A stretch of DNA of 64,000 nucleotides from Streptomyces justiciae (GCF_015163075.1 NZ_JADDXU010000001.1:806001-870000), one strand, 5' to 3'. Counted from the first letter of the stretch, positions 34,907 to 44,219 are shown. Program-made: numbers and translations. Notes: a model not told the origin generated them from the letters alone.

Positions 34907-35803
34907 GTGCCCCGAGTCGCCCTCGCCACCTACGACCCCCGGCCCGAGCCCTCCCGTGACCGCGACCTGCCCGTGCTGGTGGACGCGCTGCGGGCCGCCG
35001 GGGCCGGCGCGGAGGCCGTGTTCTGGGACGACGCCGAGGTCGACTGGGGCGGTTACGACCTCGTCCTCATCCGGTCCACCTGGGACTACAGCTGGCGGGC
35101 CGCCGAGTTCACGGCGTGGACCGAGCGGGTCGGCAAGGTGACCCGGCTCGCCAACCCCGCCGACGTCGTGCGCTGGAGCAGCGACAAGCGGTACCTGGGG
35201 GAGCTGGCCGCGGCCGGGGTGCCGACCGTGCCCACCTCGTACCTCGCGCCCGGTGACGCCGTCGAGCTGCCGGGCGAGCACGAGTACGTCGTGAAGCCGA
35301 CGTCCGGGGCCGGGGCGCGGTATGCCGCGCGGTACACGGCCGAGCAGCACGACACGGCCATACGGCATCTCGAGCGGATGCACGCGGAGGGGTTCACCGC
35401 GATGATCCAGCCGTACATGCGCGGCATCGACGCCGGCGGGGAGCGGGCGTTGCAGTTCTTCGGCGGGCGGCTGCTGCACGCCAGCCGGAAGCGGGCCGTC
35501 CTCGCGCCCGGCACGGCCTTCGACGCGGACAAGGTCGCCCACCCGGGCCTGGAGCCGTGGACGGCGACGCCGGCCGAGCTGGACGTCGCCGAGCGCGCCC
35601 TGGCCGCCGTACCGGACGCTCCGGAGCTGCTGTACGCGCGCGTGGACCTGGTGGACGGGGACGACGGGGCGCCGGTGGTGATGGAGCTGGAGCTCGTCGA
35701 GCCGAACCTCTTCCTGTTCCTGCACCCGCAGTCGCTGCCGCGGGTGGTGGAGGCGGTGCTGAGGGCGGCCGGGGCGCCGGACGCAACCCCTGGTCACCCG
35801 TAG
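34907..35803 (+). CDS. ATP-grasp domain protein
   Basis: A 298-residue ATP-grasp enzyme of the RimK/glutathione-synthetase-like group. The core elements are YVVKPTSGAGARYAARY (nucleotide-binding Lys and glycine loop), IQPYMRGIDAGGERALQFF, and MELELVEPNLFLFLHP (metal-binding Glu/Asn). These enzymes join a carboxylate to an amine or thiol using ATP. The start is GTG 34907 with AAGGGA eight bases upstream. It is monocistronic, and the substrate cannot be predicted; homologues with this start, VALATYDP, are common in Streptomyces. Confidence 0.82.
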   Translation: MPRVALATYDPRPEPSRDRDLPVLVDALRAAGAGAEAVFWDDAEVDWGGYDLVLIRSTWDYSWRAAEFTAWTERVGKVTRLANPADVVRWSSDKRYLGELAAAGVPTVPTSYLAPGDAVELPGEHEYVVKPTSGAGARYAARYTAEQHDTAIRHLERMHAEGFTAMIQPYMRGIDAGGERALQFFGGRLLHASRKRAVLAPGTAFDADKVAHPGLEPWTATPAELDVAERALAAVPDAPELLYARVDLVDGDDGAPVVMELELVEPNLFLFLHPQSLPRVVEAVLRAAGAPDATPGHP

Positions 35804-35904
35804 CGGCGGCAATTCCGCGAACCGCGCCTCACCTGGGCGGAAGGTGCCTACCCTGCGGGGGACAACAGCACGTGCGGGGACCACTACAGAGGGCGTGACT
35901 GGTC

Positions 35905-38169
35905 GTGGGCGGATCAGAGGCGCGGCGTACGTCCGGCTTTCCCACGGAGCTGACGAGCTTCGTGGGGCGCCGGGACGAGGCGGCGGAGGTCAGGCGGTTG
36001 CTGGCGGCGGGCAGGCTGCTGACGCTGACCGGGCCGGGCGGGGTGGGCAAGACGCGGCTCGCCGGGCATGTGGCGCGGCAGGTCGCCCGGGTCTTTCCGG
36101 ACGGGGTGTGGCTGGTGCCGCTGGCCGCGTTGCAGGACGAGGCGTTCGTGCCGCACGCCGTGATCGAGGCGCTCGGGGTGCGCAACGAGAGCGTACGGCC
36201 GCCGCTGGACGTCCTCGTGGAGTATCTGCGCGAGCGGCAGGTGCTGATCGTTCTCGACAACTGCGAGCATCTGCTGCGCAGTTGTGCCGTTCTCGCGGCG
36301 ACCGTGCTGGCCGCGACCGAGGGGGTGCGGGTGCTGACCACGAGTCGGCACCGGCTCGGACTGGCCGGTGAGCGGCTGTTCGAGGTGCCGCCGCTGTCCG
36401 CGCCCGCGCCGGAGGAGGTCACCACGGGCGCGGTGGCCGCCGAACGCTTCCCGGCGCTCCGGCTGTTCGCCGACCGGGCGGCCGCGGTCGTCCCCGGCTT
36501 CACCGTCGGCGAGGGCAACCAGGCGGCCGTGGCCCGGCTGTGCCGCCGCCTCGACGGACTGCCGCTCGCCATCGAGCTGGCGGCGGTCCGGGTGCGTTCG
36601 CTCGGCGTGGACGGGCTCGTCGAACGGCTCGACGACCGCTACCGGTTGCTCACCGGCGGCAGCCCCGCCTCCGCGCCCCGGCACCGCACCCTGCGCTCCG
36701 CCGTCGACTGGAGCCACGAACTGTGCACTGCGCAGGAGCAGTTGGTGTGGGCGTGGCTGTCGGTGTTCGTCGGCAGCTTCGACCTGGCCGCCGCGGAGGC
36801 GGTGTGCGCGGGCGAGGGCATCGACGCCGCGGACGTCCTCGACGCCGTCGCCGGACTGGTCGACAAGTCGGTGCTCGTCCGCGAGGAGTCGTGCGGGCAG
36901 GTGCGCTACCGGCTGCTGGTGACCCTGCGCGACTACGGGCGGGAGAAGCTGGCGGAGCTCGGCGAGGTCACCGCGACCCGGCGCCGGCACCGGGACCACT
37001 TCGCGCGGCTGGCCGCCGAGTACGAGCGGAGCTGGTTCGGGCCCGACCAGGCGGAGATCACCGACCGGTTGCAGGCCGACCGGCACAGCATCGGCTCCGC
37101 CCTGGACTTCTGCCTCACCACCCCGGGCGAGGCCCGGCACGGGCTGCGGCTCGCCTCGTCGCTGTGGTTCCACTGGGTCGCCGACGGCATCTGGGGGCAG
37201 GGCCGGCACTGGATGGACCGGGCGCTGGGCGCCGGGGCGCGGCCGGACGACACGCTGACCCGGGCCATGTGGGCGGGCGCGATCATGTCGCTGGTGCACA
37301 CCCGCTCCGCCGCCGTCCTCGCGGGCACCGCGGCACCCCGCGCGGCGGCCGACGACGAACTGCCGGTGCCCACCCCGCCGCCCGTCCCGGCCGGGCTGCT
37401 CACCCCGGGCAAGTCCCGGGCCACGCTGGCCAGTTTCGTCGTCCTCACCCGTATCGAACTGGCCTGCACCCTGGTCAGCCGGGGCCGGCCGGAGCAGGCG
37501 GTGCCGCTGTGCCGGGAGGCGATCGCGCTGTGCGAGGCGCACGGCGAACAGTGGGCGCGGGGCTGGGCGTTGCGCACCCTCGCGCTCGCGCACTGGGCGT
37601 TGGGGGAGTACGACAGCGCCGCCGAGCAGGCACGCGCGTGCTTGCGGCTGCCGTACACGGTCAAGCAGCACCAGAGCCTCGCCCGCACCCTGGACCTGCT
37701 CGCCGCGGCCGAGGCGTCGGCGCTCGCGGGGTCGGCCGAGCGGGTGGGGGTGCTGCGGGGCGCGGTCGACCGCATCTGGCGTGACATCGGCGGCGATCCG
37801 GTGGAGCCCTGCCGGCCGGGCCGGGAGGCGTTGGGGGATCCGGCGTACGGGCGGGCGTATCGGCGCGGCGGCGGGCTGGCGGTGGACGAGGCCGTCGCTT
37901 ACGCCCTGGGAGAGGCGGCGCGGCAGGTTCCCCGGCAGGAGAGCGAAGTCACGCCGGACGATGTCGTGTTGACGCCTCGGGAGACCCAGGTCGCGGAGCT
38001 GATCACACAGGGCCGGACCAACAAGCAGATCGCCGACGCCCTGGTCATCGCGCAGCGCACCGCTGAGGGGCATGTCGAGCGGATACTCGTGAAGCTGGGG
38101 TTCAGCAACCGGTCGCAGGTGGCTGCGTGGTTCAGTGCGCGCCGGGGGGACGGGCCGGCCGAGTGCTGA
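35905..38169 (+). CDS. LuxR-type regulator with STAND-like ATPase domain
   Basis: A 754-residue regulator. An AfsR/NB-ARC-like P-loop ATPase comes first: Walker A GPGGVGKT (43-50), Walker B VLIVLDNCEHLL, and TTSRHRLGLAGE for the sensor region. A winged-helix part (about 250-380) and a TPR-like helical region (about 400-640) follow. The C-terminal LuxR helix-turn-helix (about 690-750) has the signature LTPRETQVAELITQGRTNKQIADAL. STAND ATPases oligomerise on inducer binding, so this is probably a signal-dependent activator. Start GTG 35905. No obvious target operon is coupled. Confidence 0.85.
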   Translation: MGGSEARRTSGFPTELTSFVGRRDEAAEVRRLLAAGRLLTLTGPGGVGKTRLAGHVARQVARVFPDGVWLVPLAALQDEAFVPHAVIEALGVRNESVRPPLDVLVEYLRERQVLIVLDNCEHLLRSCAVLAATVLAATEGVRVLTTSRHRLGLAGERLFEVPPLSAPAPEEVTTGAVAAERFPALRLFADRAAAVVPGFTVGEGNQAAVARLCRRLDGLPLAIELAAVRVRSLGVDGLVERLDDRYRLLTGGSPASAPRHRTLRSAVDWSHELCTAQEQLVWAWLSVFVGSFDLAAAEAVCAGEGIDAADVLDAVAGLVDKSVLVREESCGQVRYRLLVTLRDYGREKLAELGEVTATRRRHRDHFARLAAEYERSWFGPDQAEITDRLQADRHSIGSALDFCLTTPGEARHGLRLASSLWFHWVADGIWGQGRHWMDRALGAGARPDDTLTRAMWAGAIMSLVHTRSAAVLAGTAAPRAAADDELPVPTPPPVPAGLLTPGKSRATLASFVVLTRIELACTLVSRGRPEQAVPLCREAIALCEAHGEQWARGWALRTLALAHWALGEYDSAAEQARACLRLPYTVKQHQSLARTLDLLAAAEASALAGSAERVGVLRGAVDRIWRDIGGDPVEPCRPGREALGDPAYGRAYRRGGGLAVDEAVAYALGEAARQVPRQESEVTPDDVVLTPRETQVAELITQGRTNKQIADALVIAQRTAEGHVERILVKLGFSNRSQVAAWFSARRGDGPAEC

Positions 38170-38184
38170 GTGCGGCGCCGTCGT

Positions 38185-38213
38185 GGCTGGTCGCGCAGTT
38201 CCCCGCGCCCCTT
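38185..38213. repeat. Dispersed 29-bp repeat, copy 1
   Basis: A 29-base element (core GTCGCGCAGTTCCCCGCGCC) is identical, in inverse orientation, to 58349-58377. It lies in the gap between the convergent LuxR and MEDS-STAS genes. The same sequence recurs in many Streptomyces genomes by recall. It could be a dispersed repeat or terminator-associated element. Confidence 0.75.
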
Positions 38214-38401
38214 GACGGCGTTGTCCAACCGCAGATGACTTCGCGCCGCCCGGTCAGTGTCGGCGCAGGCAGACCCTGCCCCGCCGCCATGACCTGGTAC
38301 CCCAACTCACCCGCCGCCACGTGTAATTCGACCGCCCCGTGCCCCACACCGTGCACCACCGCATCGCCGCCACCTCCAACACCACCCGTCCGAAACCCCG
38401 T

Positions 38402-39313
38402 TCACACCGTCACCTCGTCCTCCTCCACGCCGATCACCAGCTGCGGCACCTCGTCGGCGCCCAGCTGGCGCAGCACCATCCCGAGCAGTTCCCCGCAGCG
38501 CACGGTGACCTCGCTGCCGGTCGGCAGTGACCCGGCGAGGCTGAGCAACTGCCAGGCGCAGTGGGCCTCCATGAAGCACAGGGCCCGCAGGTCGAGGACG
38601 TGCCGGACGGGTCCGGAGGCGTCGCGGCGGCTCAGCGCCTCGCGCAGGGCCCGGACGAACTCGGTACGGGTGTCGAGCCCCGCGGACCCGGCGATCCGGC
38701 CGCCGTCCGCGGTCCGGGTGACCTCCAGCTCGTCGAGGCTCTCCATGACCCGCAGCGGATGCACCTTGCCCATGTCGTCGAGGAGCCGGTCGCCGAAGCG
38801 TTCCCGGTCGTACCAGCAGATCGCGGTGAACAGCGGATCGGCGAACAGCGGTGCCACGGACGCCTCGTAGTCCAGCAGCCGGTCGTGGTCGATCCCGACC
38901 CGCGGCGCCCAGCTCATGTCCGCGGTGAGCCGCAGCCCCGCCCAGCCCTCGCTCTGGGCGCGGTTGACCTCGTCGGTGTAGAGGTCGATCGTGCGGTCCT
39001 CGCGGAAGCGGCCGTCGGGGACGTACATCTCGGTGTTCCGCTTGAGGGAGAGCTGGCCGCTGTTCCACGCCTCGGCGACCCGGCCGCCGCCGTCGTCGAG
39101 GAGGGAGACCACGTCGCCGTCGGCCAGGTCGTCCGGGTCCATGACGAGCAGGACCTTCTCGCTGCGGGCCAGGCTGGTGCGGGTGTAGGCGGTGAAGACC
39201 TTCCACGGCGCCTCGCCCCCGCGCAGCGCCATGCAGGCGTGGTCGCCCATCTTCAGCCGCTCGACCGGCACGGTCCGGCCGGGAGGGTCCGGGTGCTCGG
39301 TCGTCTCGGTCAT
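38402..39313 (-). CDS. MEDS-STAS sensory protein
   Basis: A 303-residue protein. The MEDS (DcmR-type) sensory domain (about 20-190), beginning MGDHACMALRGGEAPWKVFT, is followed by a STAS anti-anti-sigma-like domain (about 205-300) with HVLDLRALCFMEAHCAWQLL. The phosphorylatable Ser is replaced in the conserved loop, and its C-terminal Glu/Asp patch is acidic. It may be a ligand-tuned antagonist of an anti-sigma kinase. ATG 39313 has GGGAGG seven bases upstream; 39352 is the longer frame. No partner kinase is adjacent, but the MEDS-ATPase at 14129 has the matching architecture. Confidence 0.8.
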   Translation of the reverse strand: MTETTEHPDPPGRTVPVERLKMGDHACMALRGGEAPWKVFTAYTRTSLARSEKVLLVMDPDDLADGDVVSLLDDGGGRVAEAWNSGQLSLKRNTEMYVPDGRFREDRTIDLYTDEVNRAQSEGWAGLRLTADMSWAPRVGIDHDRLLDYEASVAPLFADPLFTAICWYDRERFGDRLLDDMGKVHPLRVMESLDELEVTRTADGGRIAGSAGLDTRTEFVRALREALSRRDASGPVRHVLDLRALCFMEAHCAWQLLSLAGSLPTGSEVTVRCGELLGMVLRQLGADEVPQLVIGVEEDEVTV

Positions 39314-39496
39314 CGGGTCGCCTCCCACGGGCTGCCTCGGCTCGGAACTCACCTTCGGACCGTAGGACGAAGTGGAGCGACGGCTGCCGCATGTCCGGCA
39401 TTGTCCGCTTTTCCTGTCCGTTCAGGAGCGGGCATGGGCCAAGGATGATCGAGTACGTCCGTACGAGGGTTGCGCGTGACCGTGTCTGTACGGTGC

Positions 39497-40087
39497 TCAG
39501 CGCACCGCCAGCCGTTGCAGCAGCCCCCAGGTGAACTCCGCCGCGCACTCCCGTCGTACGCCCTCCGCGTCCGGCGCCGTGAACGCCAGCCCCCACCTCG
39601 TCGGGGCGGTGCCCTCCAGGGGGCGGGCCGGGGCGAAGGCGCGGGCGGCCTCGTCGACCGTGCACGACCAGGGGGTGAGGTCCTCCAGGGTGCGCAGGGT
39701 CGGGGCCGGCGCGCCCGGTGCCCGGACCAGCCACTCGTTCCACACCGCCGACCCGGTCGGCGCCAGCAGCACCTCGAAGCGCAGGTCGGGCCAGAGGGGC
39801 AGCGGCCACAGCCAGGCCTCGCACTCCATGTCGCCGACCTTGCGGGTGAGGACCGACTCGGGGGTGCCGAGGACCGAGCGGTAGCGGGAGGCGGCGGCAC
39901 GCGCGCGCGGGGAGTGGAGCATCGCCCGCCAACGCTTGTTGGCCTCGCGCATCTCGGCGAGCGAGGCGCCGAGTTGCCGGCGGGCGTCCTCGACCAGGTC
40001 CGGGTTGTGGTCGGCCATGCGGCGCAGCAGGACCAGCTGGAAGTCAGCGGGGCCGAAGGGGCTGGCGGGGGGCTTTGCGGAGGGCAT
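39497..40087 (-). CDS. Hypothetical protein of the envelope operon
   Basis: A 196-residue protein of no family I recognise. It is mostly helical at the N-terminus (DFQLVLLRRMADHNPDLVEDA), then beta-rich with many Trp residues (ECEAWLWPLPLWPDLRFEVLLAP), and ends FTWGLLQRLAVR. There is no signal peptide or membrane segment. Starts at 40087, 40096 or 40111 are possible; 40087 gives the shortest overlap with the FkbM gene (44 bases). It is the last gene of the operon that carries the AftD-like protein, so it may be a cytoplasmic accessory factor. Confidence 0.65.
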   Translation of the reverse strand: MPSAKPPASPFGPADFQLVLLRRMADHNPDLVEDARRQLGASLAEMREANKRWRAMLHSPRARAAASRYRSVLGTPESVLTRKVGDMECEAWLWPLPLWPDLRFEVLLAPTGSAVWNEWLVRAPGAPAPTLRTLEDLTPWSCTVDEAARAFAPARPLEGTAPTRWGLAFTAPDAEGVRRECAAEFTWGLLQRLAVR

Positions 40088-40874
40088 GCGTCCCATGGTC
40101 GCCGACGGCACCGGCCGGACGGCGGCCGTCCGGGAGAAACAGGACCGAGTTGACGTACCGCGGCCCCCGGAACGGCAGCACGCGCCGCAGCAGCCCGTGG
40201 GAGACGACGTACGAGGCGCCCTCCTGGTGGGCCTCCAGCGGGAAGGAGCGCAGCGGCACCCAGGTGTCGCCCGGCAGCACCCAGCCCTCGTAGTCCAGCA
40301 GCGCCAGATACGTCACCACCGGGCCGATCGGCTGGATGCGGGACTCCAGCTCGACGAAGAGCGCCGGGCGGTCGCGGGCCAGGATGCCGGTCGCGCCGCG
40401 CAGCACCGCCAGCTCGCTGCCGTCGACGTCGACCTTCATGAACCCGACGTCCTTCAGGCCGAGTTCGTCGAGGGTGACACAGCCGACGGGCAGCGCCCGC
40501 TGGTGGATGTCCCGGCGGACCAGCGAGGACACCCCGCGTTCGCCCGTGTCGTCCGGGGGCAGCCAGAGCCGGGCGGTGCCGGGGCGTTCGGCCGCGGCGG
40601 CCTGCACGACCCGGACGTTGGGCGGGGCGGTCGCGGCGAGCAGCCGGGCCAGCCGCGGCACCGGCTCCACGGTCACCACCCGGCGGGCCCGCCCGGCGAG
40701 GCGGCGCGTCCAGGGGCCGTACCAGCCGCCGACGTCCACGGCCGTGCCGCAGCCGTCCGGGCACAGCTCGGGCAGCCGCGCGAGCTCCGGCTCGAAGCGC
40801 GGATAGACAGCCCGGGCGACGGCGGCGACCAGCCGGTCGGGCAGCAGCGGGGCGATCCTCGCGGCCAGCGTCAT
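40044..40874 (-). CDS. FkbM-family SAM-dependent methyltransferase
   Basis: A 276-residue FkbM-type methyltransferase. The SAM motif is VDVGGWYGPWTRRL, then VVTVEPVPRLARLLA, and the family motif FMKVDVDGSELAVLRGA follows, ending with PALFVELESR. FkbM enzymes usually O-methylate sugars or polyketides. ATG 40874 overlaps the Trm112-like gene by four bases, so the gene is translationally coupled. It probably methylates a glycan component assembled by the operon. The acceptor is unknown. The last 20 residues after LFLPDGRR may be an unstructured tail overlapping the next gene. Confidence 0.85.
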   Translation of the reverse strand: MTLAARIAPLLPDRLVAAVARAVYPRFEPELARLPELCPDGCGTAVDVGGWYGPWTRRLAGRARRVVTVEPVPRLARLLAATAPPNVRVVQAAAAERPGTARLWLPPDDTGERGVSSLVRRDIHQRALPVGCVTLDELGLKDVGFMKVDVDGSELAVLRGATGILARDRPALFVELESRIQPIGPVVTYLALLDYEGWVLPGDTWVPLRSFPLEAHQEGASYVVSHGLLRRVLPFRGPRYVNSVLFLPDGRRPAGAVGDHGTHALRKAPRQPLRPR

Positions 40875-41116
40875 GGCGCCGTTCCCGTCGTCCGGGTCAT
40901 CCGCTTGAGCAGGTCCTCGTGCTCGTCGTCCGTCACCTGCTCCCCGGACGAGGGCAGCAACTGCGGGATGCCGTCCACGATCGGGTAACGGCGGTGCAGC
41001 CGCGGGTTGTAGAGGACCTCGTCCGGTGCCGCCGGGCCGTCCGGCAGGACGAGGTGCAGCGGACCTTTGTCGAGCGGGCACGCCAATATCCGCAGCAGCG
41101 GGTCGTCGGGGTTCAT
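40871..41116 (-). CDS. Trm112-like small zinc-ribbon-family protein
   Basis: An 81-residue protein of the Trm112/YcaR family: LRILACPLDKGPLHLV, then YNPRLHRRYPIVDGIPQLLPS. The family usually activates methyltransferases or associates with glycan synthesis enzymes; only one of the usual zinc Cys residues (CPL) is kept, so it probably lacks zinc. It is flanked by the EamA transporter (four-base overlap) and an FkbM methyltransferase (four-base overlap), which suggests it supports that methyltransferase. Start ATG 41116. Confidence 0.82.
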   Translation of the reverse strand: MNPDDPLLRILACPLDKGPLHLVLPDGPAAPDEVLYNPRLHRRYPIVDGIPQLLPSSGEQVTDDEHEDLLKRMTRTTGTAP

Positions 41117-42036
41117 GGGGGTGTCAACTCCTTGGCACCGATGGGGGGTTGTGGGGCGGGTTGCTGATCGTGCTTGGGCATGGACAGCAGGACGGCGACG
41201 GCGAGGACCGTGCCCGCGAGGCGCAGGGCGAGCCGCAGCGGGTCGTGCGGCAGCGTCTCGCCGAACGACAGCGTCCCGAGCACCGCCGTGAACAGACACG
41301 TCACTGTCGTGCACACCGGCACGATCAGCGAGGCACGGCACCGTTGCAGCGCGGCCTGCGACATGACGAGGCCGAACGCGCCGGTGAACAGCAGGAGATA
41401 CGGATAGGGGGAACGCAGGACGTCAACGACCGCCGCCCCGAGCCCACTTGAGGTCAGCCGCGTCGACACGCCCTTGATGGCCAGCGAGCTCACCCCGTAG
41501 AGCAGGCCCACCGCCACGCCGTACTCCACACCGGTCGTGGGCAGCCGGTGCCGGTGCCGGGAGCGGCGCTCCGCCGACCCGTACAGCCATACCCCGGCGG
41601 CCAGCGACGGCACGCACACCAGCAGGATCAACGGATAAGGCGCCGCCTGACTCACCGAGTCCGCGCTCTCGTCCAGCGACAGCACCACCATCAGCAGCGC
41701 CCCGAGGATCGCGCCGAGCGCGTACCGCTCCCGCCCGGTCGTCTCCTCGCCCAGCAGCCGGGCCGACAGCAGCACCAGCAGCACCAGCCCGGAGACGAAG
41801 ATGCCCTGCGCGGCGGCGATCGGCAGCGTCCGGTACACCACGAGCTGCGCCCCGAACCCGGCGGCCAGCGCGAGCGACCCACCGATCCAGAGAGGACTGC
41901 CGAGCACGAGCCGCAGCAGCCGGGCGGGCTGCCGGATCGACACCTCGGGCAAGGAGGTGAGCGCCCGTTTCTCCAGGACGAAACCGATGCTGTACAGGGT
42001 GTTCGCCAACAGGGCCGCCGCCACTCCCCACCACAT
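41113..42036 (-). CDS. EamA/DMT-family membrane transporter
   Basis: A 307-residue membrane protein with about nine or ten transmembrane segments and two EamA-type halves. The first half starts MWWGVAAALLANTLYSIGFV and ends in LLGEETTGRERYALGAILG; the second spans about 150-290 and ends SFGETLPHDPLRL. Drug/metabolite transporters of this class move small molecules, and some members act in polyprenyl-phosphate-linked sugar flipping. It lies in the middle of the envelope operon (12-base gap before, four-base overlap after), so it may move a glycan precursor. Substrate inferred. Confidence 0.8.
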   Translation of the reverse strand: MWWGVAAALLANTLYSIGFVLEKRALTSLPEVSIRQPARLLRLVLGSPLWIGGSLALAAGFGAQLVVYRTLPIAAAQGIFVSGLVLLVLLSARLLGEETTGRERYALGAILGALLMVVLSLDESADSVSQAAPYPLILLVCVPSLAAGVWLYGSAERRSRHRHRLPTTGVEYGVAVGLLYGVSSLAIKGVSTRLTSSGLGAAVVDVLRSPYPYLLLFTGAFGLVMSQAALQRCRASLIVPVCTTVTCLFTAVLGTLSFGETLPHDPLRLALRLAGTVLAVAVLLSMPKHDQQPAPQPPIGAKELTPP

Positions 42037-42048
42037 GGTCCACGCCCC

Positions 42049-42792
42049 CTAGGTCTTCCGCGCGTGCAACAACAGGATCGAAGCGAGCGACGGTCTGCGA
42101 CACGCCAGCCGGTCCAGCGGCCGCAGCGGACGCGGTACGCCGTGGAAGGGGGCCCCTTCCAGTCGTACGACGGTGAAGCCGGCCGCGGCGACGAACTCCC
42201 GCAGCGCGCGGGCGGTGTAGAGCCGCAGATGCCCCACGACCTCACGCCCCGGACGCCCGTGGATCGCCCGCAGACTGACCTCGGAGAACACCGGCTGGAC
42301 CCCGGCGAGCAGCAGGGCGCGGTTGTACCAGGCGGCCAAGTTCGGTGTGGACAGCATGAGATGACCGTCAGGGCGCAGCACCCGCCGGATCTCGTCCATC
42401 GCCGCGTCCGGGTCGACGAGATGCTCGATGACCTCGCTGAACAGCACGGCGTCGACCGAGCCGGTCCCGAACGGCAGCCCGCCGCCGGTGAGTTCACCGC
42501 GCACCGCGTACGGGATCCGGGTGCGGGCACGGCGCAGGGCGTCCTGGGACCAGTCGACGCCGACGAGGTGGTGACCGGGGAGGAGAGGCGCGGCGGTGGC
42601 CGCGGCGGTTCCGTCGCCGCAGCCGATGTCCAGGATCGTCTGCGCGGGGCGCGTCTGGAGTGCCGTCGCCAGCATGCGGGCCTGGCGGAGGCTGCGGGGA
42701 GTGCCGGAGGCGACCGGGACGGCCGGGTTCTCGTAGAAATCGCGCAGTTCACGGGGCTTGGCGGCGGCCCGGTCGGTCTGGGCGGTGGTCAT
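42049..42792 (-). CDS. Class I SAM-dependent methyltransferase (UbiE/Methyltransf_11 type)
   Basis: A 247-residue protein. SAM motif I is ILDIGCGDGTAAATAAPLL, the acidic residue after motif I is in LVGVDWS, and post-motifs are VLFSEVIEHLVDPDAAMDEI and LRPDGHLMLSTPNL. The first 40 residues hold an N-terminal helix (RELRDFYENPAVPVASGTP). This resembles sugar or lipid methyltransferases of polysaccharide clusters. It starts with ATG 42792, overlapping the condensation-type gene by four bases. Confidence 0.85.
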   Translation of the reverse strand: MTTAQTDRAAAKPRELRDFYENPAVPVASGTPRSLRQARMLATALQTRPAQTILDIGCGDGTAAATAAPLLPGHHLVGVDWSQDALRRARTRIPYAVRGELTGGGLPFGTGSVDAVLFSEVIEHLVDPDAAMDEIRRVLRPDGHLMLSTPNLAAWYNRALLLAGVQPVFSEVSLRAIHGRPGREVVGHLRLYTARALREFVAAAGFTVVRLEGAPFHGVPRPLRPLDRLACRRPSLASILLLHARKT

Positions 42793-44219
42793 GACTGCTC
42801 CACGTCCGTGGTGTGCAAGTAGTGCTCGAACAGGTCGCGCAGATGGGCGCCGTCGCCGTGGCTGAGCAGGGACCGTGACCAGCGCAGGGCGAGGTGCAGC
42901 CGGCCGGCCGTGGACGCGGTCGTGACGGTCAGGCCGCGCGGCATCCTGGCCGGCGCCGAGAACCACACCGCGTGCGCGCGGCCCGCGTCCTCGCCGAAGT
43001 CCAGGGGGTACGGGATGCGGCCGATGTTGCTGAGGAGCGTTGTGGACGTCCAGGGGGCGGCGGCCCTGCGCAGGCCACGGGTGAGCGCCGCCCGCCATGC
43101 CACGGGGGTGACCGGGGCGGTGAGGAGGGTGGCGCCGTGTCCGAGTTGGGGGCGGGGGAGGGACTTCAGGGCTCGGGTGCGGGTGGCTGTGCGGGTGAGG
43201 AGGCCCTGGATGTCGGAGGTCGTCAACTCGCTCGGGGCGAAGGGGACTTCTACCAGGCGGGTGCCGTTGCCGATGGGCATGGTGAGGTCCCGGGGGCGGT
43301 CGTCCACGGGCATTGTGATGCGGAGTGGGCGGGGGTGCGTGCCGTGCTCCCTGTTCCAGTGGGCGATCGTCAGGGCCGTGGTGACCATGAGCTGGTCGTT
43401 GACGGTGTAGGGGGCGCCCTTGGGGCGGTGGGGGAGGGGGAGTTCGGTGACGAGCATGCCGTTGCCGGGGGAGGGTTCGGGGGTGCCGGGGGCTACTCGG
43501 GCGGGGGGTGACCAGTTGGAGGGGGTGTCGGTGGGGGCGGGTTGAGGTTCGGTGGTGCGGGTGGGGGGTGCGGTGGGGGAGTTGTCCTTGCCGCCGTAGA
43601 TTTCGGCCGCGGTTGCTAGTACGCGGAGGCAGGCTGGGCCGTCCAGGGCGGTGTGGTTGATGGTGAGGAACAGGACCGTGCCTTGTTGCTGGGCGGGGGT
43701 GGGATTCGCTTGCCCGCGCTGGCGGGGTGCCGCTGCGCCCACCCGTGCCGCCCCAGCGGCACGACTGCCCGCAGCTGCGCCAGGAGAGCCGGTAGCTGCG
43801 GCGGGGGAGCCGGTGGCGCCGACCGCGTCTGTTGCCTCGCTGCCCTCCGCCCGGCCCGCCCCCTCCACCACCTCCAACCGCACCGGCGGTGAATCCGTCA
43901 GCGGCGGAGCCGTCGTCAGGGCGCGCGTTCGTGCGTCCCGCAGTGCGTCCCTCCCCGGCGTCGGGAACGTCACCACCTCCACGTCCGGGCGATCGGTCAG
44001 TTCCCACTCGTAGCGGCGGCGGTACCACGGCCCCCGCGCCTCCCGCATCAGGATGCGCGGGTGGCGCAGCAGGGCCTCGTGGAACGCCTTGCGCAGGCCC
44101 GCCGGGTCCAGGCGGCCCGGGAGGTGGACCTCGATGTGGACGGTCTCCGGTTCCTCCTCCTGGAGGCAGTGCCGGGCGACCTCGTCCACGACCGGGAACG
44201 GAATGGTCCTCACGCTCAC
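42789..44219 (-). CDS. Condensation-type acyltransferase (PapA/NRPS-C-like)
   Basis: A 476-residue protein of the CoA-dependent acyltransferase/condensation superfamily. The catalytic motif reads NHTALDG (188-194): the second His (189) and Asp-Gly are kept, while the first His of HHxxxDG is Asn. A structural motif near MPVDDRPRDL resembles the PapA/C-domain DFGWG-type region. Residues 120-180 are a low-complexity Ala/Gly insert. There are no adenylation or carrier domains, so it is not an NRPS module. Such enzymes acylate sugars or lipids. It overlaps the AftD-like gene and the next methyltransferase by four bases each. Confidence 0.8.
   Translation of the reverse strand: MSVRTIPFPVVDEVARHCLQEEEPETVHIEVHLPGRLDPAGLRKAFHEALLRHPRILMREARGPWYRRRYEWELTDRPDVEVVTFPTPGRDALRDARTRALTTAPPLTDSPPVRLEVVEGAGRAEGSEATDAVGATGSPAAATGSPGAAAGSRAAGAARVGAAAPRQRGQANPTPAQQQGTVLFLTINHTALDGPACLRVLATAAEIYGGKDNSPTAPPTRTTEPQPAPTDTPSNWSPPARVAPGTPEPSPGNGMLVTELPLPHRPKGAPYTVNDQLMVTTALTIAHWNREHGTHPRPLRITMPVDDRPRDLTMPIGNGTRLVEVPFAPSELTTSDIQGLLTRTATRTRALKSLPRPQLGHGATLLTAPVTPVAWRAALTRGLRRAAAPWTSTTLLSNIGRIPYPLDFGEDAGRAHAVWFSAPARMPRGLTVTTASTAGRLHLALRWSRSLLSHGDGAHLRDLFEHYLHTTDVEQS

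Noticed and set aside
38132..38359. Small minus-strand frame (75 codons) downstream of the LuxR gene
   Set aside because: It crosses the dispersed repeat, has a TTA codon and no clear ribosome binding site; no protein features.
42789..44219. Possible NRPS module
   Set aside because: Only a condensation-type domain is present; no adenylation or carrier domain is encoded nearby.
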